From the NCBI GenBank assembly GCA_026397725.1, contig JAPLUI010000096.1:1-52446 (forward strand): 52,446 nucleotides of DNA. Direction: 5' to 3'. The first letter of the stretch is position 1. Each line of letters starts with the position of its first letter. Positions 45,201 to 51,262 of the stretch are shown here, piece by piece. This DNA comes from Verrucomicrobiota bacterium. Its GTDB lineage: Bacteria; Verrucomicrobiota; Verrucomicrobiia; Verrucomicrobiales; Akkermansiaceae. The notes beneath the pieces were generated by a model, which ran no database searches, was not told the origin of the DNA, and saw only the letters and a program-made list of their open reading frames with translations. The position numbers were made by a program, and so were the translations under genes.

Positions 45201-45528
45201 CGGCTGCTTTTGCCGCACTGTCGGCTTGCTGCCACTGGTTGGCGGCAGCGGAACCTTTCCGGAGCTTGAGCAGAATCTCCACTGGTGCTGCCTCAGCCGC
45301 CAAGTCGGGTGCCAGGGCTTGGGCCGCCACGGTGCCTGGCTGCAGTTGCCCACCCGCAGCGGGCGGGGGCTTGCCTGGTTGGGCCGCCCATTGCGCGAGC
45401 GCATCACCGCCTCCGGCCGGGGTCTCCGGATTGCCAACCGAGGTTCCTGCGACCACCGATTCCGCTCCAACGCATGCGGCCAGAGCGACCAAACCAACAC
45501 CACAGACGGCAGATTTCAGCTTATTCAT
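39238..45528 (-). CDS. Giant secreted subtilisin-like protease with C-type lectin, cohesin and dockerin modules
   Basis: A 2096-residue protein. ATG 45528 (MNKLKSAVCGVGLVALAACV, a signal peptide) is preferred; the longer start at 45576 lies in the shared leader. Order: pro-region; S8 protease with Asp in VAVIDTGVDYNHEEL (~255), His in HGHGTHVAG (~314) and Ser in SGTSMAAPIVSG (~469); beta domains and beta-helix-like stretches (~520-880); a C-type-lectin-like domain (~900-1016, FHWLDETPLTYVNWKPG); a fibronectin-like domain (~1283-1363); an IPT/TIG domain (~1466-1553); a cohesin-like domain (~1556-1656); a two-segment dockerin (~1739-1793, ADVNRNGTVSAMDASYIL); a second cohesin-like domain (~1853-1963); thrombospondin-type-3 calcium repeats (DQDHDGLIN, DSDGDGQNDGQ); and a C-terminal beta domain ending in FYRIAVAIP. 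Probably surface-bound, calcium-dependent and able to bind sugars and partner proteins. Confidence 0.88.
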   Translation of the reverse strand: MNKLKSAVCGVGLVALAACVGAESVVAGTSVGNPETPAGGGDALAQWAAQPGKPPPAAGGQLQPGTVAAQALAPDLAAEAAPVEILLKLRKGSAAANQWQQADSAAKAAGHGLPAATELSALLTKHAVTSVLPVFGRAKQLPPAEVAAALADPASQTAKREALFRWCRLQLPAGADVAKALADFKANPGVESAEPVYQYRLSDIDPPITGLPDGTTDPMMPQQWHHTAVKSQAAWNYLKVQGTPVGGRRDTLVAVIDTGVDYNHEELVGNIWTNTREIPGNGIDDDANGFIDDIHGCSVTSDSRSHSGDPIDLHGHGTHVAGIIAATAFNLKGGVGLAFNVQIMPIRAAQYSGALTTTDISEAVLYAVDNGAEVINMSFGGYQRSQIVEDTLAMALHQAVLVAAAGNDNLNAGTNPCYPAALPFVHGVMASDPLGKKTWFSNYGYDLAAPGEGILSTLPGNQYAAWSGTSMAAPIVSGLAALMRSYWWQRDIYSSRFLMGGLTNSGSPVVDAYKAVTELPQPGVVLLDTWLFDDKAINSRNDADGRVDSGETIHLAIEAINRSGEAKNVVATLRARAQGAVFDDPYVSYMTDTVNFGNIGPFNTTDNGFIYNASGVITGVERPFVFQVSSDCPNDHVIPFEITFTFLDGWDPGNTTPFTRVNRFNFTVQRGKNLPTVISSDMVLTADEYWIVGGPVLIEPGATLTVMPGTQIQWGAISDDPYNPGPQTGSMIVRGNLCIEGTCEQPVAMFPSYLVGGQGVGIGVQGGTADMSYARVRAAGLDGFRVIDHCYFDADFGGGAAVGAEQIKNSVFHRLRGGGIWASLFECCLFDSLWMNPVGPGGSIPRISNCTFLQDNENNRPMSIISPAGIETAFFGGIPPFCSQYHTDPSGDKVGMGHAVTQNGFTYVTLPAEYSNQMQQAEMIAQYFGGHITSIANQEEQTFLQSYLFESTMPGVQVYCIGLTDEGSPGEFHWLDETPLTYVNWKPGFPVAAALNNISVVTLANQWGLGWPPPESLLGLWQNLTGVVSAYRINAYYSGGPAFILKLPGTWTAAQLNAEVANGNVLNFVRPRMRGDIINNAFLSKYWDPNVNTWMRVRGQSGNYSAMNFNYWGTTSTTLIDHMIVDYYDNFGSPRVDYKPAPAHGYTTTYPFVEQVLINGVPAESVPKLGTERADFTVTFNRDMDVTVEPFVTFGPSSPYTDFQVTARDGDFQPIASGWLNPRTWQGSAWITPMSGDGYHLMRISDAVAADDPWLVSGYDIGRFRFEVRSMEVAAMTLQANGQEGAIHLQWQQDDFDLLAGYNLYRATSATGPWEKLNATVIPPGSENYTDLAVAPAVPMYYKFSVLSTDFQESDFSNVAMAAAIDTIVPTITHVPVTTAAPARGMRVTATATDNLRVTAVTVHYRALGSAGDYTAMAAANLTGNNWSVTIPGSAVVAPGLEYYLVATDGISEAFSGTPVLPHQVTVSNAPTLSSVTPSHGPATGGTAVTLSGMLFEPGISVLFGGVLASDIQLLSAGQLSCVTPAHFPALVDVKVVNPDATESTLLNAFRFEETGVVVSMPNTSGNFGSQVDLAVSASNLVGLRGMDLAITWNPAVLSVVSARVGTVTTGWALASNLGAAGRAVLSLANASAVSGSGSLVVLRFNVIGSPPTSTPLVIESVSLNDGAMTAARSDGLFTVNGFFDLAGNVRYFNGGTAVPGVALSLAGVGTFPATTGSDGAFALTSIPTGSYLLTPAKANEANGITAFDASLVLQKAAGLISLSADETRAADVNRNGTVSAMDASYILEQAVGLIQVPFPGAGRVWDFVPEQRTYSLLNANLTGQDFTAVLLGDVSGNWSPSAAPASPVLQSGAAAYALIHDGINTPNRNTAWLLVKSTQPAIYGLDLSVSYDPALTLTKVRAGALGSNHTVAFHSPVAGSARIAGASALPVSGEGVMLELGFSGPPVGLTVTKVQFDEARVAAVEDAALEVFDQDHDGLINTVETEIHHTNPALADSDGDGQNDGQEVIAGTSPLDTGAVFALKSIENLAGELVRLSWSSVPGRTYRVEVAETLAAGQWVEACPAITAEAGLTFATVAKPPSRPRAFYRIAVAIP

Positions 45529-45612
45529 GATTGCTAGGGAATTGCTTTTCGGGGTTGGTGTGCATGAGGGGGCCAATGAGAGGTTCGGAGAGCGGGAGCA
45601 AAGGGGTTGCGG
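45526..45612 (-). promoter_or_regulatory. Shared leader element, copy 2 (before protease)
   Basis: The - strand reads AAAAGCAATTCCCTAGCAATC then ATG of the protease. Upstream are ACACCAACCCC, the CTCATG motif, the CTCTCCGAACC block and a pyrimidine-rich tract. The interval from AAAAGCA to the start codon is 14 nt, identical to copy 4. Probably promoter and 5' untranslated region; there is no strong Shine-Dalgarno sequence. Confidence 0.7.
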
Positions 45613-46084
45613 GATTTTGCAGGGGAATGAAGGGTTTAGACAGAAACATGGTGGGTCTCCTCAAGCGCGAAAATAGCCATCTGGCCCGCTTTGCCAAGGA
45701 ATTTCGTTGGGAATTCGGCGGCGATTTGGCCACGTCTCCAACCCCGCTTCCAATCGGTCTGCTTCCAGCCCTCGGAACATCTGGAGGTTCCTAGTGTGAT
45801 CCTGGTGTGATCTGAGGGTTCCTGGTGTGATCAAAATATTGCTTGAGCCTTGTTGGGGAACGCTGATTTTCCGGCATCTTCCGGCAAACTCCGTCCGCGT
45901 CACATGCTCAATCAGACCCAATCAGGCTGCATGACTTGCCGCTTGGCCTTGATTCCGTCGGAAGATCCCCAACACCGGCCGGACTCCGTCATGCCGCCGC
46001 ACCTGCGGAGCCGCGCCTCTGGTAAACCACCCTCGCAAGTCGCTGCGGGCGCGGCCAGCGCCCTGACCGATCCCCTGGCTCCAG
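45613..46084. other. Non-coding stretch without recognisable gene
   Basis: I see no supported gene. The only structure is a short direct repeat, CCTGGTGTGATC or close variants three times within 45788-45831, in a region otherwise of mixed GC-rich sequence. Confidence 0.4.
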
Positions 46085-46426
46085 TCACGCGCACTCCATA
46101 AGTCCCGGTTCACCGCTGGTGCGGCTCCTCGCCTCCTCCTCGCGCCATCCTTCCGGCCTGCACCGCAACGATCCCGACACGCCGTCTGAAATGCCCTCAT
46201 CCATCCGCCTCCAGGTGCGGAACATTTCGTTCTCCGGCAGCCCCAGGAAGAACTGGCGCTGACAAATCCTGTGGATGCAATGGTAGCTGGCAGGCGGCCT
46301 TCCCAATCCTCCGCCCCGGCGGGCAGGCGCTGGCCTGGAACCAGAACACCGGGGCGTCTCATTCCCAAGCCCACCCCACCCACGGAGCAGCGCAAGCAAT
46401 GGTTTCGCGATTGCACCAGTCCCCAT
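46085..46426 (-). pseudogene. Decayed RAYT (Y1-type, REP-associated) transposase fragment
   Basis: The - strand encodes RPPASYHCIHRICQRQFF then LGLPENEMFRTWRRMDE, which matches the N-terminal pattern of REP-associated tyrosine transposases (YHVxxRxxxRxF..., then an acidic-aromatic helix EKExFRxLMRMxE). The expected next segment, with the HxH metal-binding motif after a cysteine-rich strand, is absent: the frame goes into arginine-rich noise (EEEARSRTSGEP) and stops. It is therefore a 5' fragment. RAYT proteins move or maintain REP hairpins, so it fits with the hairpin array at 34913-35023. The family call rests on motif reading only. Confidence 0.45.
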
Positions 46427-46667
46427 AGCGTCGAGTTGAGCTTGAGAATGCGCACCGCGCCGGCAAGCTCAGTTCAGCAATCAAAAATCATCAATCATAA
46501 ATCGTAAATCAATCCGGCGCGCGGGGAAGTTCAAAAACTTGGCCTAACATTCACAAATCCAACTTTTCAAGGACTCTAGGGCTACAAAGCCTGAGCGGCA
46601 TCGTCTATTCGATCACCGAGATTCCCGGATTGCCGAACTCGCCGGCGGGGCCCCGCTCCAAACACCG
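46427..46667. repeat. Heptamer array and duplicated TTTCAAGGACTCTAG motif
   Basis: At about 46483-46512 a heptamer array (units ATCATCA, ATCATAA, ATCGTAA) is present. At 46521-46579 a ~45 bp sequence with CTTGGCCTAACA and TTTCAAGGACTCTAG repeats 10925-10970. The next coding remnant begins immediately after it. Confidence 0.55.
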
Positions 46668-46925
46668 GTGCCCGCCGACGTGGAGGCCCTCGTGATGGAA
46701 CGTCTCCAGCCAATCCTGCGTCGGCTGGCCACACTCGAACAGGCACCCGCCGAGGAACCGGCCCCCATCCCCCGCTTCGATCCACTGGCCGCGCTGCCGG
46801 AACCCGCCGCCGAACCGGACTGGAATCTGGTGAAACGCCACTACCGCCGCTATGGCAACCCGGAGGCGACCGCCGCCAAATACGGTATCGGGATCCGCGA
46901 ACTCAAAGCCCGCGCGAGAGGATGA
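46668..46925 (+). pseudogene. C-terminal remnant of a DNA-binding-like hypothetical protein
   Basis: GTG 46668 gives 85 residues, but the sense extends upstream in frame to about 46569 (RDSRIAELAGGAPLQTPV), with no better start codon, so the 5' end is missing and the gene begins at the duplicated CTCTAG motif. Visible: a leucine-rich helix (VEALVMERLQPILRRLATLE), a Pro/Glu-rich linker and a helix-turn-helix-like end (RRYGNPEATAAKYGIGIRELKARARG). It probably belonged to the same mobile or replication module as the ATPase remnant at 47104. Family not recognised. Confidence 0.4.
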
Positions 46926-46971
46926 CTAGCCGCAAAAGAACGCAAGGAACGCATAGATAATCCAGGAATGA

Positions 46972-47102
46972 GAACCGCGGATTACGCGGATTTCGCGGAT
47001 TTTTTGAGGGTTACGCAAGAAATTTGATTTACCCGAAAGATGAGTTATATGGTTTTCATATCCATTTCTCTATCCGTGTAATCCGCGTAATCCGCGGTTT
47101 TC
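46972..47102. mobile_element. Inverted-repeat mini-element, second family member
   Basis: The left arm CCGCGGATTACGCGGATTTC (from 46975) is complementary to the right arm AATCCGCGTAATCCGCGG (about 47081-47098). The ~70 bp core shares GATGAGTTATA and CATATCCATTTCTC with the core of the element at 14214-14402, so the two are one family. It sits exactly between two coding remnants. Confidence 0.6.
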
Positions 47103-47103
47103 A

Positions 47104-47451
47104 AAATTCCGTTCCAGGATAATAATCGTGAATGAACTTGACCGCTGTTCAAAGGATGCCCAGGACATGCTCCTCACCTGCCTCGACCGCATGAGGCCGG
47201 GACACGCCTTCCTCGGCACCACCAACCTCGACCTGTCCAGCCTAACGGAACGGTTCCAGACCCGCTTCCAATCGGTCCGCCTCCAGCCATCGGACAACGA
47301 GGTTCTCGCGGCATTCCTAGCCCAGGCGCTGGGGCGCTCCCATCACCATCACCCGCCAGATCGCCGAAGGGGCCAAGGGCAATGTCAGGGCCGCGATGGC
47401 CGATTTGGAGATGTGGATGGGGTGATCGGCTGGAACGTCTTTTCCACCGGA
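47104..47451 (+). pseudogene. AAA+ ATPase remnant, 5'-truncated and frameshifted
   Basis: The frame starts abruptly after the mini-element with RIIIVNELDRCSKDAQDMLL, an AAA+ Walker B strand in which the usual first Asp is Asn. Then follow a sensor-like GHAFLGTTNLDLSSLTE and FQTRFQSVRL, as in clamp-loader-like or plasmid/phage ATPases. Walker A is missing. An extra G near 47320-47326 shifts the frame; read in the shifted frame the end is PITITRQIAEGAKG and NVRAAMADLEMWMG with a TGA near 47424. First usable start is GTG 47128. Non-functional. Confidence 0.6.
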
Positions 47452-47454
47452 AAT

Positions 47455-47525
47455 AGGGAAATTGCTTTTCACGGTTGGTGCGCATGAGGGGCTAAAGCGG
47501 GGTTCGGAGACCGGGAGAAAGGGGG
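47455..47525 (-). repeat. Shared leader element, copy 3 (no gene attached)
   Basis: The - strand reads ACCAACCGTGAAAAGCAATT then TCCCTATTTCCGGTGG. A GTG stands 15 nt after AAAAGCA, but the frame stops after about 20 codons because it runs backwards into the ATPase remnant. The distal block GGTCTCCGAACC is well conserved. The gene that belonged to it appears lost. Confidence 0.65.
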
Positions 47526-48095
47526 GTGTGTCCTGCTTGAGAGCAACAAATGAACAGGCGCATTCTCGTTAAGGAAGTGCATCGACCTCAACACAGGCAA
47601 ATGTGCGCGACTGCGAGGCCATTCCTTCTGCTTGGGGCAATCCGTGCGAGGCTTCGCGGAGAAGCACGGACTTTGCATGTCACGAATGAACTCTTGAAAC
47701 TCATTAACTTGCCACACCATTATCTATCGCGGGTGGCTGCTGGAGCGGACCCACGAGCTTGCCCAGATCACACTGGCTGAACCAATTGATTAAGAACTGA
47801 ATCTTACGCTTTATTACACGGTGACAGTTTCATCCTGCCGTGGTCACTCTCGGATGACACTGCTACCGTTTATAGGGCATCCTGGAGCGATTACGGGGGT
47901 GTTTTGAAAGGGCATAAACTTTGCACCAGCAAAATCTCAAGGCTCGTGAATTGCGACTCAATCTGTTCCCGGGGCTGGATTCTTGAGCGGATGTGGTGAC
48001 TGCACATGAGACACCTGCTCTGTGGATTGATTAAAACTGAATCTCACGGTTCATTCAGGTCACGCAACATTGTGTCGGACGAAAAGTACAATCGC
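47526..48095. other. Non-coding stretch with a 24-bp direct repeat
   Basis: No gene is supported. A near-perfect direct repeat, ATTGATTAAGAACTGAATCT at 47785-47804 and ATTGATTAAAACTGAATCTC at 48026-48045, flanks about 220 bp. The second copy lies 50-70 bp beyond the stop of the gene at 48096 and could be a trace of a transposition or recombination event. Confidence 0.4.
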
Positions 48096-50408
48096 CTATT
48101 CTGGGATGAATCCTTCCGGGCCAATCCACCCTTTGCCGAGGTGCTGCTCATCCTCAAGGCCAGGATTGACGCTGTAAGTTAAAACCAGCTCATTCTCGAA
48201 GGGGAGGAACCGATGCCGTCCGTAGTAAACATCCCAAGCTGGTTGCACATAATCTGGAACAAACGTTTCACCAACCAGCCATCCCTTTCCAAGACACACC
48301 GACGACAGAAATTCCCAGTCATAGTGATTGTATACCAACTGATATGTAGTACGCCAAATTTCAGCCTCTCCCCAATAAATGTAACCTGACGGTTGGGTTA
48401 GGTCGGTAATAAACCCATCCTGAATAATCCATCCCTTACATCGGGGAATATCGTATCGTGGTGCGTTAGGCCCAGCGTCCTCGTAGGCATACATACGCTC
48501 CCAACTGGACTCTTGATATTCGTACATCAACCAATAAATCATCCGTGGGGGCTGTGTTAAGTCAGGAACAAACCCATCCTCTGTAATCCATCCCTTGCAT
48601 CGGTAAATAGCGCGATCCAGGGGCGAGATATCCTGGTAGCTGTAAACACGTTCGATCACACCCGGGTAGGTCATAAACAATCCCCAGCTGATATTACGCG
48701 AAGGCTGGCTCATGTCGGTAATGAAGCCGTCGGACGTTAGCCACCCTTTCGTGCGATAAAGTGTCCGCTCAAGTGGGTGGTCGTCGTGCAGATATACTCT
48801 TCTGTGATGAATGCCCCCATCTACGGTGTAGAGGCCGTAGTAAATATCCTGGGAGGGATGCGACGTGTCGGGCAGGAATCGCCCCGCCACAATCCAGCCT
48901 TCGCCAAAGATCACCCCACCGTCCAGCGGTTCGTAGCTGTAATCAGTACTATAAGAGCCAATCTTGGCATAAACCAATCGCGACCCTGTGTGAGGAGTCG
49001 CATCGGTCCAGTTGGTTGCAGTGGCTGAATCAACCATTGTGCCATGTCCCAAACCCTCCCCCCGCACGACCTGCGTCCCCTTAAGAACGATCATGCCCCA
49101 GGCGTCACGGTAGCAGTAGTCTCGGATCATGCTGCTGCGCAACTGGGTAAGCCTGCTTACCAAGGCGGAAACCCAAGGGTATGGCAATCTTTTGCAGCTC
49201 TCAAAGTCGTTTACGCCCGCCTCGTCCGCTACGGCTATGAGGAGGACGGAATCGTCAGGAATGCTGTCCAGGTAACTCTCGAGCTCCGCGTGCTGCGTGC
49301 CTTGATTTCTGGAGGCCCAGGTATCAAAGGTTCTTTTCTCCGTCAAATCATCGCGTAAAATACCCGGACGCACAACGAGGGTGTTGAAACCGCGTCCTTC
49401 TCCAGACGAAGGAATGGCACAGTACTCAACTTTTGGATTGCGAGCCGCACCGACGCTCAGACAGCAGAGTCCGGTCGGCCCTCCTTTTGACGTGATGCGG
49501 TATGGCAGGTTCGTGACGTCATAAACGTCAATTGTAATGGTTGGCGAATCAGCGATCGCCCCCGTTTGGCTGTATGCCCGTGCCTTTAATTGATGGGTGC
49601 CTTTCGTGGCGTTGGTCCAAATTATACCGAAGGGATACGTGTTGTCGGTGCCAATAGATGAGCGATTGACGAAGAATTCCACTTGGGCGACTTGCCCAGT
49701 GTTTCCTGTTACATCGGCGGCAATGCTGACTGGGCTGGGAAGCAGATAGGCCTGGCACGAAACTGGATGTTCGATCGTTATGGCGGGTTTGAACGGATTG
49801 CCTACCGCGGTGACCGTGACGTCCTTTGAGACACTCAATTTGTTGTCCGAGACGGTCAACCGTAGAATATACGTTCCCGCAGCGGAAAACAAAGCGGTTG
49901 TCTCTATCGCCCGGGCGTCGCCGAAAGTAACCGAACCCTCTCCGCGCAGAATGTTCCACGCAACGGTCAGAGGACCGTTGGCCAGCTCTTGATTCGTAAC
50001 CGTGCCTGACAGCTCAGCCTGGGCTGGAAGCGTCACTGTCAAATCCGGTCCTGCGGACACACTCCAGAGCAGGCCTGGGTCCGCCGTTTCTCTGACCCTG
50101 TAAAACCCGCTTTGCTTCATCACTGCTAGGTCAATGAAGTAATTATGGGACTGGGAGCCAGGTGGGTTGGCGTAGCGGATCACCCATGGATCAGAATCCG
50201 AAGAGAGTTTCTCTCGAAACTCCAACAACTGCCACACCTGCGTTCCAGCGCTCCATTCAATTTTCATGCCACCAAAGGAGGGCTTGATGCCGAGGATTTG
50301 GAGATCGGAATCCGAGGCCAGAATGCTGGGTACGGCCAGGAGAAGACCATAGGTCAAGCTTAGGACCTTTAGAGGCGACAGGATCAGGAAGGGTCTATGA
50401 GTATTCAC
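48096..50408 (-). CDS. Secreted protein with ILEI/FAM3-type domain and novel ~50-residue C-terminal repeats
   Basis: A 770-residue protein from GTG 50408 (signal peptide LKVLSLTYGLLLAVPSILAS). GTG 50432 inside the leader would add eight residues; 50408 is preferred because its spacing from the leader equals that of the protease. Order: N-terminal beta domain; PKD-like domain (~114-203, VSAGPDLTVTL, AGTYILRLTVSD); Ig-like domain (~208-300, VAQVEFFVNRSSIG); an ILEI/PANDER-type domain (~338-446, RGFNTLVVRPG, KRTFDTWASRNQGTQ, LDSIPDDSVLLIAVADE, YRDAWGMIVLKG) as in animal FAM3 and POMGNT1; then five repeats plus a partial sixth (~503-770), each with KGW, DGF, a D two residues on, QP and IYWG. ILEI domains can bind sugars in animal proteins. 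The repeats may form a propeller or lectin-like array. Probably exported; function unknown. Confidence 0.75.
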   Translation of the reverse strand: MNTHRPFLILSPLKVLSLTYGLLLAVPSILASDSDLQILGIKPSFGGMKIEWSAGTQVWQLLEFREKLSSDSDPWVIRYANPPGSQSHNYFIDLAVMKQSGFYRVRETADPGLLWSVSAGPDLTVTLPAQAELSGTVTNQELANGPLTVAWNILRGEGSVTFGDARAIETTALFSAAGTYILRLTVSDNKLSVSKDVTVTAVGNPFKPAITIEHPVSCQAYLLPSPVSIAADVTGNTGQVAQVEFFVNRSSIGTDNTYPFGIIWTNATKGTHQLKARAYSQTGAIADSPTITIDVYDVTNLPYRITSKGGPTGLCCLSVGAARNPKVEYCAIPSSGEGRGFNTLVVRPGILRDDLTEKRTFDTWASRNQGTQHAELESYLDSIPDDSVLLIAVADEAGVNDFESCKRLPYPWVSALVSRLTQLRSSMIRDYCYRDAWGMIVLKGTQVVRGEGLGHGTMVDSATATNWTDATPHTGSRLVYAKIGSYSTDYSYEPLDGGVIFGEGWIVAGRFLPDTSHPSQDIYYGLYTVDGGIHHRRVYLHDDHPLERTLYRTKGWLTSDGFITDMSQPSRNISWGLFMTYPGVIERVYSYQDISPLDRAIYRCKGWITEDGFVPDLTQPPRMIYWLMYEYQESSWERMYAYEDAGPNAPRYDIPRCKGWIIQDGFITDLTQPSGYIYWGEAEIWRTTYQLVYNHYDWEFLSSVCLGKGWLVGETFVPDYVQPAWDVYYGRHRFLPFENELVLTYSVNPGLEDEQHLGKGWIGPEGFIPE

Positions 50409-50490
50409 AATTTTTAGGAAAATGCTTTTCACGGTTGGTGTGCATGACAGGCTGAAGAGCGGTCCGGAGACCGGGAGAAAAGGGGGTTAT
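50409..50490 (-). promoter_or_regulatory. Shared leader element, copy 4
   Basis: The - strand reads GGTCTCCGGACC, TGTCATGCACACCAACCG, TGAAAAGCATTTTCC, then AAAAATT and GTG 50408. The spacing AAAAGCA to start is 14 nt, as in copy 2. GGTCTCCGGACC is close to palindromic and could be a protein-binding site. Confidence 0.7.
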
Positions 50491-50603
50491 AATTGTCCAT
50501 CTCATTTCTTAATCACCTTCATAACTAATTAAGAAAGGAATTCTATAAAGCTTGTTAAACCCCCTTCTTTCATAGCTGTGAATTTCGAATTGAATTATAA
50601 CCC
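50484..50603. repeat. 11-bp perfect inverted repeat bounding the intergenic spacer
   Basis: GGGTTATAATT (50484-50494) is matched exactly by AATTATAACCC (50593-50603). The right arm includes the stop codon of the AT-rich gene, and the left arm touches the distal end of leader copy 4, so the repeat exactly frames the spacer between the two minus-strand units. It could be a terminator or a recombination boundary. Confidence 0.6.
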
Positions 50604-51170
50604 TTCCAATAATCTTGTCTTTTCCATAGAAAGTCTTTCCAAACAATCGGGTCCAGTCGGAAAATCATATTTTACTTCATCTGATGCAAATGTAGTTTCC
50701 AATTCATTAACCCTCATCCATTCTGATTTGTCCCTAACTATACCTATTTCACCTTGTAATGCTCCTCTTTGTAACATGTATGTTCCATTAGAATAACTTT
50801 CTGAGACACAAGTTACTTTATCGAATGAAACTTTGTTATTCATCATCAATTCTCTTGCAAATGGAAGAAAATGATTTCCTGATAGATGATACGTAGCTTC
50901 ATAAATAAGCCTATTTTCCGTTACTGTTTCATCATATTTGTATGGACTTGTTGAGAATTCTCTATCTTTGTATTCAATTACGCTATAAACTGACACACCA
51001 ATAGCAAAATGCTCGCCATAACTATCTTTAATTTCCAATGTCTTTCTTGTAGAAAGATAGGTTTTCCCATTAATACCAGGGGTATTTGCTGGAGATTCAT
51101 CGGATTTTATAGTTTTTGGATTTCTAATACTCTTGATTAATAGAACTATATCTGCAGGAATTGGATCCAT
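50595..51170 (-). CDS. AT-rich hypothetical protein, probably acquired
   Basis: A 191-residue protein from ATG 51170. I do not recognise a family. It has no signal peptide or membrane segment; it is a soluble, mixed alpha/beta-looking protein with many Lys, Glu, Asn and Tyr (SYGEHFAIGVSVYSVIEYKD, LIYEATYHLSGNHFLPFA, ALQGEIGIVRDKSEWM). Base composition is far more AT-rich than every neighbour (codons such as AAT, ATA, GAA and TTA dominate), which points to recent transfer. It is preceded by leader copy 5, with AAAAGCA 23 nt from the start rather than 14, so the leader belongs to the GC-rich host sequence and the gene does not. Confidence 0.65.
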   Translation of the reverse strand: MDPIPADIVLLIKSIRNPKTIKSDESPANTPGINGKTYLSTRKTLEIKDSYGEHFAIGVSVYSVIEYKDREFSTSPYKYDETVTENRLIYEATYHLSGNHFLPFARELMMNNKVSFDKVTCVSESYSNGTYMLQRGALQGEIGIVRDKSEWMRVNELETTFASDEVKYDFPTGPDCLERLSMEKTRLLEGL

Positions 51171-51176
51171 AAATTA

Positions 51177-51262
51177 AATTATTGCTGGGAAATTGCTTTT
51201 CACGGTTGGTTCGAATGAGGGGCTAAGGAGCCGTTCGGAGAGCGGGAGCAAAGAAGTTGCTG
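51177..51262 (-). promoter_or_regulatory. Shared leader element, copy 5
   Basis: The - strand reads CTCTCCGAACGGCTCCTTAG, CCCCTCATTCGAACCAACCG, TGAAAAGCAATTTCCCAGCA, then nine extra AT-rich bases and ATG 51170. This copy contains a GGCT-AAGG-AGCC hairpin that the others lack. It lies at the junction of the GC-rich host DNA and the AT-rich gene. Confidence 0.65.

Noticed and set aside
45529..45576. N-terminal extension MAPSCTPTPKSNSLAI of the protease
   Set aside because: It is encoded by the shared leader, is not a signal peptide, and a proper signal peptide begins at ATG 45528.
45922..46455. 177-codon minus-strand frame as an intact gene
   Set aside because: The only recognisable motif in this stretch (RAYT-like) lies in a different frame; this frame is Arg/Gly-rich noise.
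39069..51262. The repeated leader as a classical integron attC site
   Set aside because: I could not find the RYYYAAC/GTTRRRY core pair or a consistently foldable stem in all copies, and it lies at gene starts rather than gene ends; no integrase is in the window.
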